NCBI GenBank assembly: GCA_007115705.1
Contig: QXEO01000222.1
Location: forward strand, 1,493,179 to 1,557,178
Reading direction: 5' to 3'
Length of the DNA: 64,000 nucleotides
Source of the DNA: Dactylis glomerata
Lineage: Eukaryota > Streptophyta > Magnoliopsida > Poales > Poaceae
Positions 33,872 to 46,090 of this stretch are shown piece after piece. Made by a program: the position numbers and the translations under genes. The notes beneath the pieces were generated by a model that was given only the letters and a program-made list of their open reading frames with translations, did no database searches and had not been told where the DNA came from. Within the stretch, counting starts at the first letter, position 1, and every line of letters starts with the position of its first letter.

Positions 33872-33872
33872 N
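33872..33872. other. Ambiguous base N at a repeat junction
   Basis: The only N in the window. It lies exactly where inverted G1 sequence in a poly-T run changes to Copia LTR sequence, so it may be an assembly join rather than a real breakpoint. Confidence 0.9.
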
Positions 33873-34289
33873 TTGGGAGCCTCCAATTCAGTTGTGGATG
33901 TGTGCCCCAATCTTCGTGTAAGGGATTCGGTGAGTTCCCCCAATACCACCGCTTAGTGGAACGAGCTAGCCTCTGTGGCTTGCTCACGAACAAGGTGAGC
34001 CTATGTGGCGTTGGTCGACTCCGTGTCACCACACCTCTCCAACGTAGATGTACTTCCCCTCAAAAGGAAGGAACTACGGGAATACATCCTTGTGTCTCCG
34101 GTCTCCGCTCCTCGGTTACTTCTTACCCGAACTTGCTTACTTGTTTACCTGCTTGCTTGTCACTTAGGAAATTCACCTAGTTGCACATATAGAGAATTTA
34201 CTTTGTGTCAAGCCTTAAACTTGAAAAAGATAAAAAAAATATGTAGCGCCTATTCACCCCCCCTCTAGTCGCCCATTAAGATCCTTTCA
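33873..34289 (+). repeat. End of a C1-related Copia LTR
   Basis: Reverse-complement comparison shows the order of the C1 LTR end: a TTGGAGGCTCCCAA-like phrase, repeated GCCACAnAGGCTCACC-like units, TTGGAGAGGTGTGG, and the final TATTCACCCCCCCTCTAG... ATCCTTTCA. It is clearly diverged from C1. It ends in CA at 34289 and enters Gypsy integrase sequence; AGTCC (34290-34294) is the likely target site. The 5' part of the LTR is missing at the N. Confidence 0.7.
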
Positions 34290-35616
34290 AGTCCCGCCAG
34301 GCGTATTCCTCGAGCACCTGCACGTACCATCGGTCAAGATGGTGGATCCAAAAAATCTAGAACTAGCGAGGTCCCCCGTTATGGCGGTTTTGCCAAGCAA
34401 CCTGCCATGGGCAGAGCCCTACCTGGAGTATCTGACGGACAAGAAATTACCCTAAGACGAAGTCCAAAAGAGACAAATCGAGCATAGAGCAAAAGTATAC
34501 ACCATCATAGATGGCCAACTCTACAAGCGAAGCACCTCGGGAGTATTCATGAAGTGCATATCCCAAGTGGACGGAATTGAAATACTAAGGGAAATCCACA
34601 AAGGCGAATGCGGGCATCACGCCGCCGCCAGATCCCTAGTAGCCAAGGCATTCCGCCATGGGTTCTACTGGCCAACAGCCAAGGCAGATGCAGACAGAAT
34701 CGTGGAGCTCTGCTAAGGTTGCCAGATGTACTCCAAGCAAACCCACATGCCCGCCACAGCACTGCACACGAAACCTATAACTTGGCCTTTCATGGTCTGG
34801 GGGCTGGACATGGTAGGTCCGCTAAAAACAGCACCTTCAGGATTTACGCACCTCTTGGTAGCAGTAGACAAATTCACGAAGTGGGTGGAAGCTAAGCCCA
34901 TCAGAAAGCTCGATGGCAAAACCGCCCTAAAATTCATCAAGGACATTGTGGTTAGATTCGGCATCCCACATAGCATCATCACCGACAACGGCACTAACTT
35001 GTCTCAGGGAGAAGTTGAAGAGTACTACCATCACAACGGAATCCGCCTTGACCTTGCATCTGTGGCACATCCACAGTCCAATAGCCAAGTTGAAAGGACC
35101 AACGGACTAATCATGTCAGGGATCAAGCCACGCCTAGAAGCACCGCTACATAGAGCAGCAGGAGCCTAGGCAGAAGAGTTGCCATCTGTGCTATGGAGTC
35201 TATGGACCACGCCAAACAGATCAACAGGCCTCACCCCTTTCTTCTTAGTCTACAGAGCAGAAGCAATCTTGCCAAGTGATGTCCAGTATGATTCTCCAAG
35301 AGTCGACGCCTATGAGGAAGAACATGCAGAAGCGTCCAAACAACTATCCGTGGACCTGCTAGAAGAAGAGCGAGACCTAGCAGCCCAAAGATCCGCCATC
35401 TACCAGCAGAACCTCCACCGCTATCACAGCCGCCGAGTTCGCGAACGCTCGTTCAAAGAAGGGGACCTAGTGCTACGCCTCAAACAGCAGAAGTCACACA
35501 AGCTATCCCCGCCTTGGGAAGGACCCTTCGTCATCAGCAAAGCTCTACTGAATGGTTCCTACTACCTCGTTGATGTTCGCAAGCTAGATAAGCGACCCAG
35601 TAAGAAGCGCAAATGA
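34290..35616 (+). pseudogene. Tat copy A integrase and pol C-terminus, several stops
   Basis: In order: linker (KMVDPKNLELARSPVMAVLP), integrase zinc finger with HKGECGHH and the second Cys pair, catalytic core (WGLDMVGPLK, SIITDNGTNLSQ, HPQSNSQVERTNG: D, D, E all present), and a C-terminal part that ends KLDKRPSKKRK at 35616. Stops: TAA at 34453-34455; TAA at 34714-34716, between the two cysteines of the zinc finger (copy B reads CHGC there); TAG near 35167. The copy is dead. The 5' side is cut by the Copia LTR. Confidence 0.88.
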
Positions 35617-36340
35617 AGAGACCCTGACGATATCTACGACGAAACAGATCGTCCATGGAACATCGCACAGCTACGTTCTTTCTACACTTAGCACTTATCT
35701 AGGCTATGTAATAGGCACCTCTATATGATCAATGAAATAAAGCATCTGGTTCACTCTTGATTTTTTCTGAGTCTTTTACCTCCTTTATTGTTCATTTAGA
35801 TCGTATGGAACCTTTGCGCAATTGTGCTATGCACTTGTGTCTTTTTAAATCCGCCATAAGCGGTCCGCGTAGCATATTTATGTTTTAATCTTCATCTGAC
35901 GTTCTTTGTGTGGATTCCCGAGTAGTGACTTTTTGATGATCTAAGCCGCTATCTGCTAAGGGTTTTGGACGGTTGCTATTAAGTATCGTCGCCCTGGCGG
36001 ATTGGTCGTGCGAAGATTCTGCCATCTCATGAAAAGTCAAGCACAAAGAGCCAGATGGCGGATTGCATAATCCTACACGTGATTTTTTTTTCAAAGTGTT
36101 GTTTTTTGAGCATGTCAAACTGCTGCAAGTTGCATAAAAATAGGCCTGGCAGTTTTTTCGCACATAAACCACTGAAAAGACTTGATAAAACTGTGCCATA
36201 AGTTCAAAAGCATTATGTAATCTGCCACAGGTAGATCAGGCACAGTACAAGCATACACGTAGTTTAAAGTTTAAACTTACAGACCCACTCAAGGGCCGAA
36301 TTGATGCATTGTTTCTTCCTGCCACATTGCAGGGTATCAC
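35617..36340. other. Spacer between Tat pol and the antisense gene
   Basis: No gene. AATGAAATAAAGC near 35732 may be a plus-strand polyadenylation signal. The 3' end of the antisense transcript must also fall here. Confidence 0.45.
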
Positions 36341-39300
36341 TTAAGATTGTGGAACAGCAGAGGTAACATCATCGCCGCCATCAGCACCTACAGTGGCCAC
36401 AGAGACCGACGCCGAAGCTTGGCTGGGAGACCCTGGCAGATCGTATGCTTCATAGTATACGTTCAGCTGAGTGCCCAAGGCACAAAGCTGATCGTACCCC
36501 AGCATGCTCTGTCGGATGGTGGCTTTGTCCACCGGCGCTCCGTCCTCGCCGCTCTCCGGGATGCCGGAGGTGATGAGATCCAGATCCATCTCAGGGGTAG
36601 TGGGCCTTTGCCAAAGTTAGAGCAGTTCTGGCACCACCCCGAGCGGAAGACTGCTTCAAGTCCTATACCAGCCCAGGCACGAGCAGTAGCTTCTTGGTGA
36701 GCCCAATGGTGGAAAGGCCAGATGAACCCGCTATCTGCAGGCCGCCGCACGCCTGACGACCAGCATTAAGAAGGCCATCCAACTCCTTCTTTGCAGCATC
36801 GGTGGCCATGCGTAAGCCCGTGGCGGAATCCACCTCTCCTTGCTCTAGGGTCACTGCATAGCAGAAACAAACAAGGCGTCATACTCTACATAGCATATTA
36901 TCACAAACTACACAGTATGGAGAGCCATCGCTACCTAGCAGTGTCTTCTGGAAATGATCGAGGACCTCGTTAAAGCTATCCTGCCGCTTTTCAAATTCAG
37001 CAGCGGCTTTATGGAGATCCTCCACCTCCTTCTGCTTCTGGCGGTTCTGGCATTCCTGGTCCTTGAGCTTCTCTTCTAGGAGGGTATTCGAGGCCAAAGA
37101 TTTTTGGAGCTGCTGATGCAACCCCTCCATCATGATAGCATGGCCCTTTTCCACCCCCTCGAGTGTGGACTTCAGCTTGGCAGCATCTGCATGGCGGAAA
37201 TAATAGCAGAGTATTGGTCGGCTAGCGCAAAGGTACTTAAACTTGTCAAAGGCAAAAGAAAATTACCGCTATTCTCGAGCTGTTTCTGCAAGTCCACCAC
37301 GAGCATGCTTTTTTTTGCAGCTCCTTCTCCTGCGAGCTGACGACTTGGACCAGGTCCTCCACAACTTTCTTGTAATTCTGGTAAAACGATATTATGTGTT
37401 AGTCACTCTTAGAGCTTTATGCCTAACAGTTATCCGCCATAACGCTCGGGGGCTACTCATGATGATTTTTTAAATTAGTCACTCTTAGAGCTTTATGCCG
37501 GACAGCAGTCCGCCATAACGCCCGGGGGCTACTCATGATGATTTTTTAGTCTTCTTAGAGCTTTATGCCGGACAGTTATCCGCCATAATGCTCGGGGGCT
37601 ACTCAGTGCAAAATTTAAGTTCTCTAAGAGCACCTCAGAATATGATGGCACTCGGGGGCTATATTATGCAAAAATTTATAGTAGTTTGTCTTAGAGCACC
37701 AATACGGATCTACGAAAAATCCGCCATGTTGCTCGGGGGCTACTGGGAGTACATACCTTCTTCATTGTTGTTGTCTTCTCTACAAAAGCGGAAATACCGC
37801 TGGATAGCTGATTGCTGGCATCTTCTTGGCTGGTGATAAGGTCGACGATCTCAAGTTGTTTCTGCCTCCAAAACAAGCTGCCCCCCGCAGAAGCATCCGC
37901 CATGTGACCTTGGAACGAGCCAGAGGCCTTTTCACTTTGAACGACATCATTAGCCGTAGCTTCAGTCGTTGGGTTGGATTCTGGCATCAAGCCAAACTGA
38001 CCACCAGCATCCTCCATATCAATGTCATTACGAGCAGGGGAGGGAATTAGTGCATCAGGGGTCTGCGGAACGGCGGCGGGAGAGGGCTTGGCACGCTTGG
38101 ATGGCGGCTCCTTGACGGCAGGTTTCTTCCTTCTAAGCAAAAGGAGATTAGCAATGAAATAAACAACAATGAAGAAAGAGACAATAGAAGATTACCTTGA
38201 CTTCGGCAGGTTGATAGTAGCGGTATTCTCGGATGGTGTTTCTAGCTCCGCCCTGCGTTGAGCTTCGAAATGGCGGGAATCGGTGGATTTCCCGCCACCA
38301 CCACGAGGTTTTGCGCTACCGCCCCGCTTCTTGGTAGCCACCTTCATCTTGACCGTGCGGGCTGTGTCATCTACGTCCCCTGCCATCTCCTCTTTGTTTC
38401 CGCTGGAGTGGACCTCTTCCTCGTCAGCGGTAGGCTTTGAGTTGGAGCGGCGAAGGGGATGAGCAAAGTCCGCAGGGCCAAGCGATTTGAGCTGAAAAAT
38501 GAGGAACTGAAAATGTCAGCTCTCAAAAAAATGCAAAGGTATCATGAGTATTATGGCGGAAAAGCAACGACCCAGAGGGCAGCTGCCATTCTCAAACATC
38601 GCCATGCCAAACTTCAAGGGCTTCTTCCTGGGAGATTTCATAAGTGAGCGGATGCGCTTCTCGACCACCTTAGGGTCTAGCTCTTTGTCTGAATATCGCA
38701 TGCCATCCTTTGCACCAGTATACTCGTGCATCAGGCTATCGCGGTGTTGTAGAGGCTGGATCTGCCGAGATATCCAACAGTTGATGGTATCAATTCCTTT
38801 GAGACCATCCTTGGATAACTTGGCGATTCGCCGTGCTAGGAGCTTGACATAGGGGGTTGCGGTTTTGTCATTGACGGGATTCCAGGAGTCGAGGGGCTGA
38901 GCTGCTATATTCTCAAAAGGAAGAAGGCCGCGGGGTTGAGATGGCACAGGCTTATCCGCCATGTAGAACCAGGATCCTCTCCACCCTATGGCGGAATCCA
39001 GAGGAGTGATGAAGGGATATTCTTTAGACCTTCGTGGAAGAAAGCATATTGTTCCACAGGTCCAGAGAAACCCGTCATCCTCGTAGTTGGCCCGCACAGA
39101 GAAGTATAGCTGGAAGAGGTCTACCCTGGGGCGAATTCCGAGGAATCCTTCGCACAAGGCCGCGTAACCCGCCACAGAAACCAAGCTGTTGGGAGCTATG
39201 TGGTGGAGCTGCAGCCCGTAAAACTTCAGGAGATTTGTGAAGAAAGAAGATGGCGGTATGCTGAGACCCCTCTCCACGTGAGATTTGAGCATCACAATCT

Positions 39301-39775
39301 CGGTGGAGTTTGGGGCCGGCACCAAGGCTTTGAAATCAGTCCACCAGTGGGACTCTGCTTGAGGGGCCACGGTGCCCTCGTTCTCTAGAGCTTGGACGTG
39401 AATATCTTTCACGTGGCATTTTACCCAGTACCCGTGAAGGTTTCTAGGAATCTGCTCTTCTTCAGCTTTGGCTTCGTCATCTTGCTCTTCTTCCTCGGCT
39501 CCGCCATTAATTTCTTTTTCTGCAGCCTCCTCTGCGGTCTGTCCTGCCATTTCCTCCTCTGCTTCGGACATGATGTCCTCTGGATAAGAATCCGCCATTA
39601 GAGGATGTGAGGTCTGAGTAGATAGCTGCAGAGGAGAATCTTCCTCCTCAGCTTCGGAAGGATGGCGGGAAGGTGATCCAGGGTTCATGGCGGTGGCAAA
39701 TTGGGATTGACTCCCGCTATGAAATATCCTCTGTGCTTGGATGAACTGCTCCGGCGGAAAGGCTACTGGTGGCAA
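36341..39775 (-). pseudogene. Tat copy A antisense gene (PF04195-type, 'putative gypsy type transposon' protein), multi-exon
   Basis: First exon: ATG at 39775, an acidic N-terminus (SEAEEEMAGQTAEEAAEKE), then the globular domain seen in Tat antisense genes: SFFTNLLKFYGLQLHHIAPN, GYAALCEGFLGIRPRVDLFQ, FLPRRSKEYPFI, and GWRGSWFYMADK. Later exons by GT-AG sites: about 38196-38491 (Lys/Gly-rich, ATKKRGGSAKPRGGGG), 37757-38137, 37267-37376, 36939-37190 (coiled coil, HQQLQKSLASNTLLEEKLKD), about 36690-36854 and a last part to the stop at 36341 (ending TSAVPQS). Exon 4 seems frameshifted in a poly-A run. The function of this family is unknown. It has its own promoter-like box. Confidence 0.68.
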
Positions 39776-39888
39776 GAAGCTCTAGGCGGTAGCTCGTCGG
39801 AGATCGCGGAGCTCTCGTGGTGGCGCTGAGGCGAGAGAATGCACGGGGGTGAATGAGGTGTGAACCGGTTGGGGGTGAGCGGTCGGGG

Positions 39889-39896
39889 TATATATA
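39889..39896 (-). promoter_or_regulatory. TATA box for the Tat antisense gene
   Basis: TATATATA lies about 115 bases upstream of the minus-strand start codon at 39775. It is preceded on that strand by a GC-rich GGGCC stretch, a normal plant promoter spacing. Confidence 0.6.
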
Positions 39897-40276
39897 GGCC
39901 CTGGGCCTCGAGATTCATGCCTGCCATCAGAACCATTCATCCTAATCGCGAAAACCCTAGATCGGCTACACGTGTCCAAGGGTAAAACAGTAACTTTTGT
40001 TAACAGTGTGTGTGCTGTGAATCTTGCCCTAGAAGGAACTACGTGCCGAACGTTACGGCAGATTTTTATGGTATGATCCAACGGATCCCAGAACTCTCGC
40101 TGAATTGAAACTACGTCGCATGATCCGCAATTTACGGCGGATTGAGAGATGAAGAAAAGAGGAACATCAAACCGCCATCCAGACACAAAAAAGAAGATGA
40201 GCTATGGCGGATGGACTTCACCAAAAACAAGGCATGGCGGATGGAGATGGCGATCTTGAAGTTCCCTGGGGGCTAC
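39897..40276. other. Upstream region of the antisense gene and polypurine tract
   Basis: No ORF of note. ATGGCGGAT-type phrases recur (about 40140-40240), also in the LTR. It ends TCCCTGGGGGCTAC (40263-40276), the probable plus-strand primer of the Tat element. Confidence 0.55.
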
Positions 40277-40802
40277 TGTTGGGGATATACCAAATAGGTA
40301 TACCAGCGACGTAGTCCTAAACCAGCAAGCCAGGATGGCCCATCAGGGTGGTATGGCGGATTGCCTACCAGGCGGCCCAGTTGCTGGAAAGACCATGGCG
40401 GTATTGGATGCAGGAGCTCATGGCGGATCCACAGACAAGCCCATGGCGGGTTGCCTTGTAGTACACGCATAGGACTTAGTCTAGGACTCCAAGTTTTATC
40501 CGCTCCGGTACCATCGTGTTGCCCACGCTAGGCGCCTTTATAAGCCGGTGTGGAGGAGCCCTTGAGGCACAACTTAGACATACGGCCAATCGATAGCGAA
40601 ACAGCCAACCTCATCATTGTAATCGAGCACTTGTTGCCATATAGTGAATTATAGCAGCACGTAGGATCTCGCCACCATCGCGGGATCTGAAGCTGGGTAA
40701 AACTCGTGCTACCACCGTCCTGGATCGCTCCTCCGTGTTCACCCCTTCCACAAACCGCCATACCCCTACCTCTATGGCAGATCTGTTGACGAAACCACGA
40801 CA
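40277..40802 (+). repeat. Tat LTR shared by copies A and B
   Basis: 526 bp, TGTTGGGGATATACC ... ACCACGACA. The left neighbour is a polypurine tract (so it serves as a 3' LTR); the right neighbour is a primer-binding site (so it serves as a 5' LTR). Confidence 0.85.
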
Positions 40803-40804
40803 GT

Positions 40805-40821
40805 TGGCGCCCACCATGGGG
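40805..40821 (+). promoter_or_regulatory. Tat primer-binding site
   Basis: TGGCGCCCACCATGGGG begins two bases after the LTR, with the TGG needed to pair with a tRNA CCA end. Confidence 0.8.
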
Positions 40822-40849
40822 CATAGCGCGTCTGGAGCGCGGATCCAGG

Positions 40850-42204
40850 CGTGATCCGCCTTTGCAGGCATCGGCGACACCGTCGCCATCGGGCGCGTCC
40901 TCTACGATTCCGGCTTCCCCATCGTCCCAGCGGATATAACCTCTGGGTACCGGCTAGAGAGAAGCCATGCTCGATTCACCGTCGTTCCGATTGGAGATAT
41001 CCATATCTTCATTGGAGAGACAAACCCTACCCCCGCCACGGAAACCAATTTCCGGCGGATCGGTATGGCTGAAATCCCCAAACGGACCGCTTTCGAGCTG
41101 GAGACGGAGGATGACTCATCTGACCTGGAACTTTCCAAGTTGCCCAGATCGGATCTGAAAATAATCCCACCCAGCCCGCCTTAGAGGTAGAAAGTGGTGG
41201 AAGACCGCTGTGAATCCGCCATGATAATCTGGCGTTAGAGACACCACGGTACTGCCTTGTTGCATTCGCAGGCATCACTTCGGGATCCACCTCCAATGGA
41301 GGAGAAGATAGCCCAGGTGAATCCATCCTTGAGGCACTTAACGAAGTGGTGAATCGGATGACTGGGACAGCAAGGGCTATGATTCTGACATTACGACGCC
41401 GCCATGAGAAAAATCGAGGCAGAATTAGCGCAGCAGGCACTTGAAGAACAACAAGCAGCTGCAAGCAGGTGTTCATAACCAACAAAGGAGATGATGCTGG
41501 GCAAACAACTGGTGATCCGCCATCTCAGGCAGTCCACGACAGAGATGCCGGCAAAGAGCAGGGTAATCCGCCACCACCGCCGATCCAGCCACGGAGCAAA
41601 TTCCTGAGATCCACGGCGGACCTAGGCCTCCGCAACCCGCCATGGACGAAGACCCTGCGCCCAAACCCGCGGAAAAGGCGGAGGGTGGCGCTGGCAAGGG
41701 CAACCCAATCAAGGACAAAAAAGGTGCCTTTCACACATTCCTCGGACCCCCCATGGCAAAGGCACAAAGAGCCGCTATGCGCTCCCTCAACGCCACCGTG
41801 CCCAAAATCCGCCAGTACGTCCGATGGTCCGAAAGTACCGGTGCACTGGAGCCGCGATGATCATCCAGAGCACATCCCAGACGGATATTACGCCATGGTG
41901 GTATGCCCTGTAATCCATGGCTATGAGTTCTCCAAATGCTTAATGGATGGCGGCAGCAGCCTGAACATCATGTACGTGAAAACTTTGACGAAGCTCGGCC
42001 TTACCAAGACCCAACTCCGCCATAGCGCGGTCACCTTTTATGGGGTGGTTCCTGGTCGCCAAGCCAAGTCCCTCAGGTCCATCACACTCAAAGTTGCCTT
42101 CAGTACCGAGGAAAATTACCGTGAAGAGCCTATACCCTTTGAGGTAGTCCCGTTCAAGAGCACATACCACGTGATCTTCGGTCGCCCTGCCCTCCACAGC
42201 TTCC
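40850..42204 (+). pseudogene. Tat copy B gag remnant and aspartic protease
   Basis: The 5' part is broken into short frames (for example TVVPIGDIHIFIGETNP near 40980). From 41469 an open frame gives gag C-terminal sequence (THSSDPPWQRHKEPLCAP; in another frame FLGPPMAKAQRAAMRSLNAT and KIRQYVRWSE), then WSRDDHPEHIPDGYYAMVV and the protease core FSKCLMDGGSSLNIMY, with the catalytic Asp in DGGS, up to VIFGRPALHSF at the F1 insertion. No capsid-like gag domain is recognisable between 41,200 and 41,650, so an internal deletion is likely. Confidence 0.75.
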
Positions 42205-43756
42205 TGATACGTCTCCAACGTATCTATAATTTTTGATGCTCCATGCTTGTTTTTACACCATTTGCCTATTGTTTCATTACACTTCATGGCACTTTTATGC
42301 ATTTTCCGGAACTAACCTATTAACAAGTTGCCACAGTGCCAATTCCTGTTTTCTGCTGTTTTTGTGTTTCAGAAGTGATACACAGGAAATATTCTCGGAA
42401 TGGACGAAACAAGTTCCTGAAGTCTTATTTTACCCGGAAGCTTCCAGAGACCGAAGAGGAGTAGGAGGGGGGCCACCAGGGCCCCACACACAGGGGTGGC
42501 GCGGCGGCCAGGACCTGGCCATGCGGGGCCCGCGTGTGGGCGCCTGGTCCACCCCTGACATCGCCCCTTTGCCTATAAGAAGCCTCGGGCACAAAAACCC
42601 TAGGAGATTCGGCAATTTTCCAGAAACAGTTCCGCAGCTCTGCCACCGTCGACGAATTTCGGGGGACAGAAGTCTCTGTTCCAGCACCCTGTCGGGACGG
42701 GGAAGTGCCCCCGAAGCCATCTCCATCGGTCTCCATCGCCGTCTCCGTCTCATCGACCTCACCGCCATCTCCATCAACCTTGCTGTCTCCTATGATGAGG
42801 AGGGAGTAGTTCATCCCCGGGGCTGAGGGCTCTACCGGTTAGCTATGTGGTTCACCTCTCCCATGATGTGATCTTTATGTGATCGTGAGCTTTGTATCAT
42901 GTTGAACAAGTAGATGTTATTATTCAGATATTATGCTACTCCTATGCTTAATTGTTATAGTGTACTCTAGTGATGTTATTAAAGTAATCTATTCCTCCTG
43001 CCATGGTGTAACGGTGACAGTGCGTGCATCGTGGTGGTACTTGGTTTAGGCTATGATCGTGATCTCTTGTGGTGGAGTATGAGAGTAATTATTACTATGA
43101 TAGTATTGAGTGATCTATTCCTCCTTTCATGGTGTAATATTGACAGTGTGTGCACCGTGTTAGTACTTGGTCTAAGTTGCAATGATTTCTATCTTGAATT
43201 GTGATTTGATTTGGATCTCTATGAGTGGTGTTTGTCAAGTACTTGATGGACTTTAAGGGGTGCTTCTGTAGCCACTACACAATGATTAGTGTTTTTCAAT
43301 AGGAGAGTAATTCAGAGTACCATAGTGGAGAGAAGTTATCTATTTGTTCAATCATGTTATATTGTTGGGAGTGTGTCCACTAGTGAAAGTATGACTCTAG
43401 GCCTTGTTTCCAAGCTTTGCATACCGTTTACTTACTATTTTGTTACTTGTTTGCTCGCAGTGATATTTATTTCAAATCACGTTTGCTACTTATAATCTAT
43501 ACCACTTGTATTTACTATCTCTTCGCCGAACTAGTGCACCTATACATCTGACAAGTGTACTGGGTGTGTTGGGGACACAAGAGACTTTCTGTATCGTAAT
43601 TGCAGGGTTGCTTGAGAGGGATAGCTTTGACCTCTAACCTCCCTGAGTTCGATAAACCTTGGGTGATTCACTTAAGGGAAACTTGCTGCTGTTCTACAAA
43701 CCTCTGCACTTGGAGGCCCAACAAGTGTCTACAAGAATAGAAGTGCGTAGACATCA
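42205..43756 (+). repeat. F1 5' LTR
   Basis: 1,552 bp. The two F1 LTRs are almost the same by eye, with a few small indels (for example TGGAGTATGAG versus TTATGAG near 43075 and 49853). Confidence 0.92.
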
Positions 43757-43766
43757 AGCTCTTTTC

Positions 43767-43784
43767 TGGCGCCGTTGCCGGGGA
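43767..43784 (+). promoter_or_regulatory. F1 primer-binding site
   Basis: TGGCGCCGTTGCCGGGGA, ten bases after the LTR, starting with TGG. Confidence 0.75.
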
Positions 43785-43894
43785 GGTAAGGTAAAGGTAC
43801 TCGCATCCTCCTGTGTGAGTGCTCGGAGTTATTTCCTTTAGATTCTGCAATTATATCTTTTTGTTTCTTTTTTTATTTTCACTAGTTAGGCTTA

Positions 43895-46090
43895 ATGGAA
43901 AATAAAGATTTCTTTAGTCTTTTTCCTAATTTTAGATTTGAAGAGAAAATTGAAAAGCCTTTGGAGCTTATTTCGCATAGCAATGTTATTAGTACGAATG
44001 CTTTGAATACCGTTAATGCTAATGCTATAGAAAAGTCTAAGCTTGAGGAAGCTAGTTTTGTTGAGTATGATATTTTAGTCCCCCAGCTTTAGTGGAGAAA
44101 GTTTGCTCTGATGATATTTTATCTCCCATATGTGATGCTTCTAATGATGCTTGTGTCCTCATCCTTTTAAAATACCTACGAAGATTGTTGAACGTGTTAG
44201 GGATAACTGCTATTTAGGTGATGGAACTGTCCATCCTGGTGATCATTTGCTCTTTATACATGAATTATGTGAGTTGTTCCAGTGTGCAGGTATTTCGATG
44301 AACCAAGTAAGAAGAAGCTATTTTCTTTATCACTGAAAGGCAGAGCTGAGGAATGGTATCGGCTGCTTGAAGATGGTCCATCTATTGCATGGGAGTAAAT
44401 TGTATCTCTCTTTTATTCTAAATTCTATCCTCCAAGTGAGATTCATAAAGATCGTAATTAGATATATAATTTTTGGCCTCATGAGGGAGAAAGCATTGCC
44501 CAAGCGTGGGGAAGGTTGAAGTTACTAATGCATAAATGTCCTATTCATGATCTTCCCCGTAATATTATTATTAATAATTTTTATGCAAGGCTTTCAGGAC
44601 ATTACAAGGACTATCTAGATGCATGCTTTGATGGGTCTTTCACAAGCAAGGATGTCGACACCAAGTGGCTCTGCTTGAGACAATTCAAAATAATATTGAA
44701 GGTTGGGATAGTGACAAAGGTAAAGGATCAGGTATGAATTACGAGTTTGATTGCATTAAGTCTTTCATTGAAACTGCTTTTCAAGAGCTTAGTGCTAAAT
44801 ATGGTCTTTCCTCAATTATGGTTGATTGCTTTAAATCCTTTGCTTCCCATATAAATGTTCCTAAAGGAAATGGGGACGTGTATCATGAACCTTTTAAGGA
44901 TACTTGCATAGAAAGTGATATTATTATTGATGATTGCAATAAACATGCTCAAACTTCTAAAAGTCCTATTTCTTATAAGCATGTTAATTTTTGTGGAGTA
45001 CATAGACCTTGTGAACAGAGTTACAACAAGGAAGATTATTGTGTCCATCATGCAAATGAAGAAACCCGAATGTGGTACAAGGATATAGGTGAGATTGGTA
45101 AGAAGGTTTGTGAGCTTTATCCTTTCTTTGTAAACATTGCGATGACATAGGTCATTTTAATTTCCAATGCTCAAACCCTAATAGTTACTCTTCTAGTACC
45201 CTAAGTTTGTATTGTGATGACAAGATTACTCCTAATCAGCATGATGAGTTCACTTTGTTCTTGGCGTGTGACGAGATATCTAGAAAGGTTGCTTTGATAG
45301 ATATGAATGATGTTGATATTAATAGCACCCTTCGTGGTTGTCGTCTCTATTGTGCTAAAGATTGCCTTGCAAATACTTACATTCAGAATCTTATAAAACT
45401 TGATATTTTACCAAGCTATGACAGGACTGATAGATGTTTTTATCTTATTATAAGAGGAGGAATCCTCCAAAGTTTCTTCTGTTGTTTCTGTCAGCAAACC
45501 AGATTTTGTGGAGAAGATGCCTTTCCCTCATAAAGAATATATGGAGAAGATGCCCTTCAAGTCTCTCCTCCTAAAGAGAGAGTAAGAGAGTAAGAAGAAG
45601 AAGAGAAGAAGAAGAAGAAGAAGAAGAAGAAGAGGGGAGTAAGAGGCAAGAGGACACGGTATCTTCCCCTAAGCGTTATGATCCTGCTATAGATTATGAT
45701 ATTCTGATTGGGATGATGTTCCTATGCCGTACCTATGTTAGTGATCATGATTGGGAAAAGCACTCTACTTTTGATATTGAAAATCTTTTTGGTACCAATT
45801 CTAAGGTTAATAATTGTTGTACCATTAGTGCTATCCATGTTCCTTCTTATGATGATATGTTTGAGGAGTATGCTTTGCGACATAGTAGTTCTCTAGCTTG
45901 TGATGATGGGTATAATATTTTCAGTTCACCTACTTTTGAGGATAAAATTAGTTATGATTACAATATGCCTCCTGTTTTTGATGATTATGGTGATGAGAAT
46001 AATTTTTATGTTGAATCTACTCCTACTACGATTGTTCATGTGGGGAGTATTAATCCTTTTATGCATGTGGCTCATGATAGGATGCTTTAA
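43895..46090 (+). pseudogene. F1 gag-like gene, many stops
   Basis: Starts MENKDFFSLFPNFRFEEKIE (43895). In shifting frames it shows the retrotransposon-gag pattern: FKIPTKIVERVRDNCYLGDG, RAEEWYRLLEDGPSI, then GESIAQAWGRLKLLMHKCP, DLPRNIIINNFYARLSGHYK. An acidic, Asp/Tyr-rich tail follows (PSYDDMFEEYALRHSSS) to 46090. No zinc knuckle, protease or RT follows. Identification rests on the gag pattern and position. Confidence 0.7.
45593..45633 (+). repeat. (AAG)n microsatellite in F1
   Basis: About 40 bases of nearly pure AAG repeat inside the gag-like region, flanked by GAGAGTAAGAGAGTAAG. Confidence 0.9.

Larger units (their letters stand above)
34290..40802 (+). mobile_element. Gypsy (Tat-lineage) element copy A: integrase, antisense gene, LTR
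   Basis: 3' half of a Tat-type Gypsy element: end of pol, a 0.7-kb spacer, a multi-exon gene on the opposite strand, a TCCCTGGGGGCTAC tract and a 526-bp LTR. A long antisense gene between pol and 3' LTR is characteristic of Tat elements (Grande/RIRE2 types). It differs by roughly one base in ten from copy B in the shared integrase part, by eye. Confidence 0.85.

Noticed and set aside
45593..45633. (AAG)n run as a functional poly-Lys or poly-Glu tract
   Set aside because: The surrounding frame has stops on both sides; a simple microsatellite explains it.
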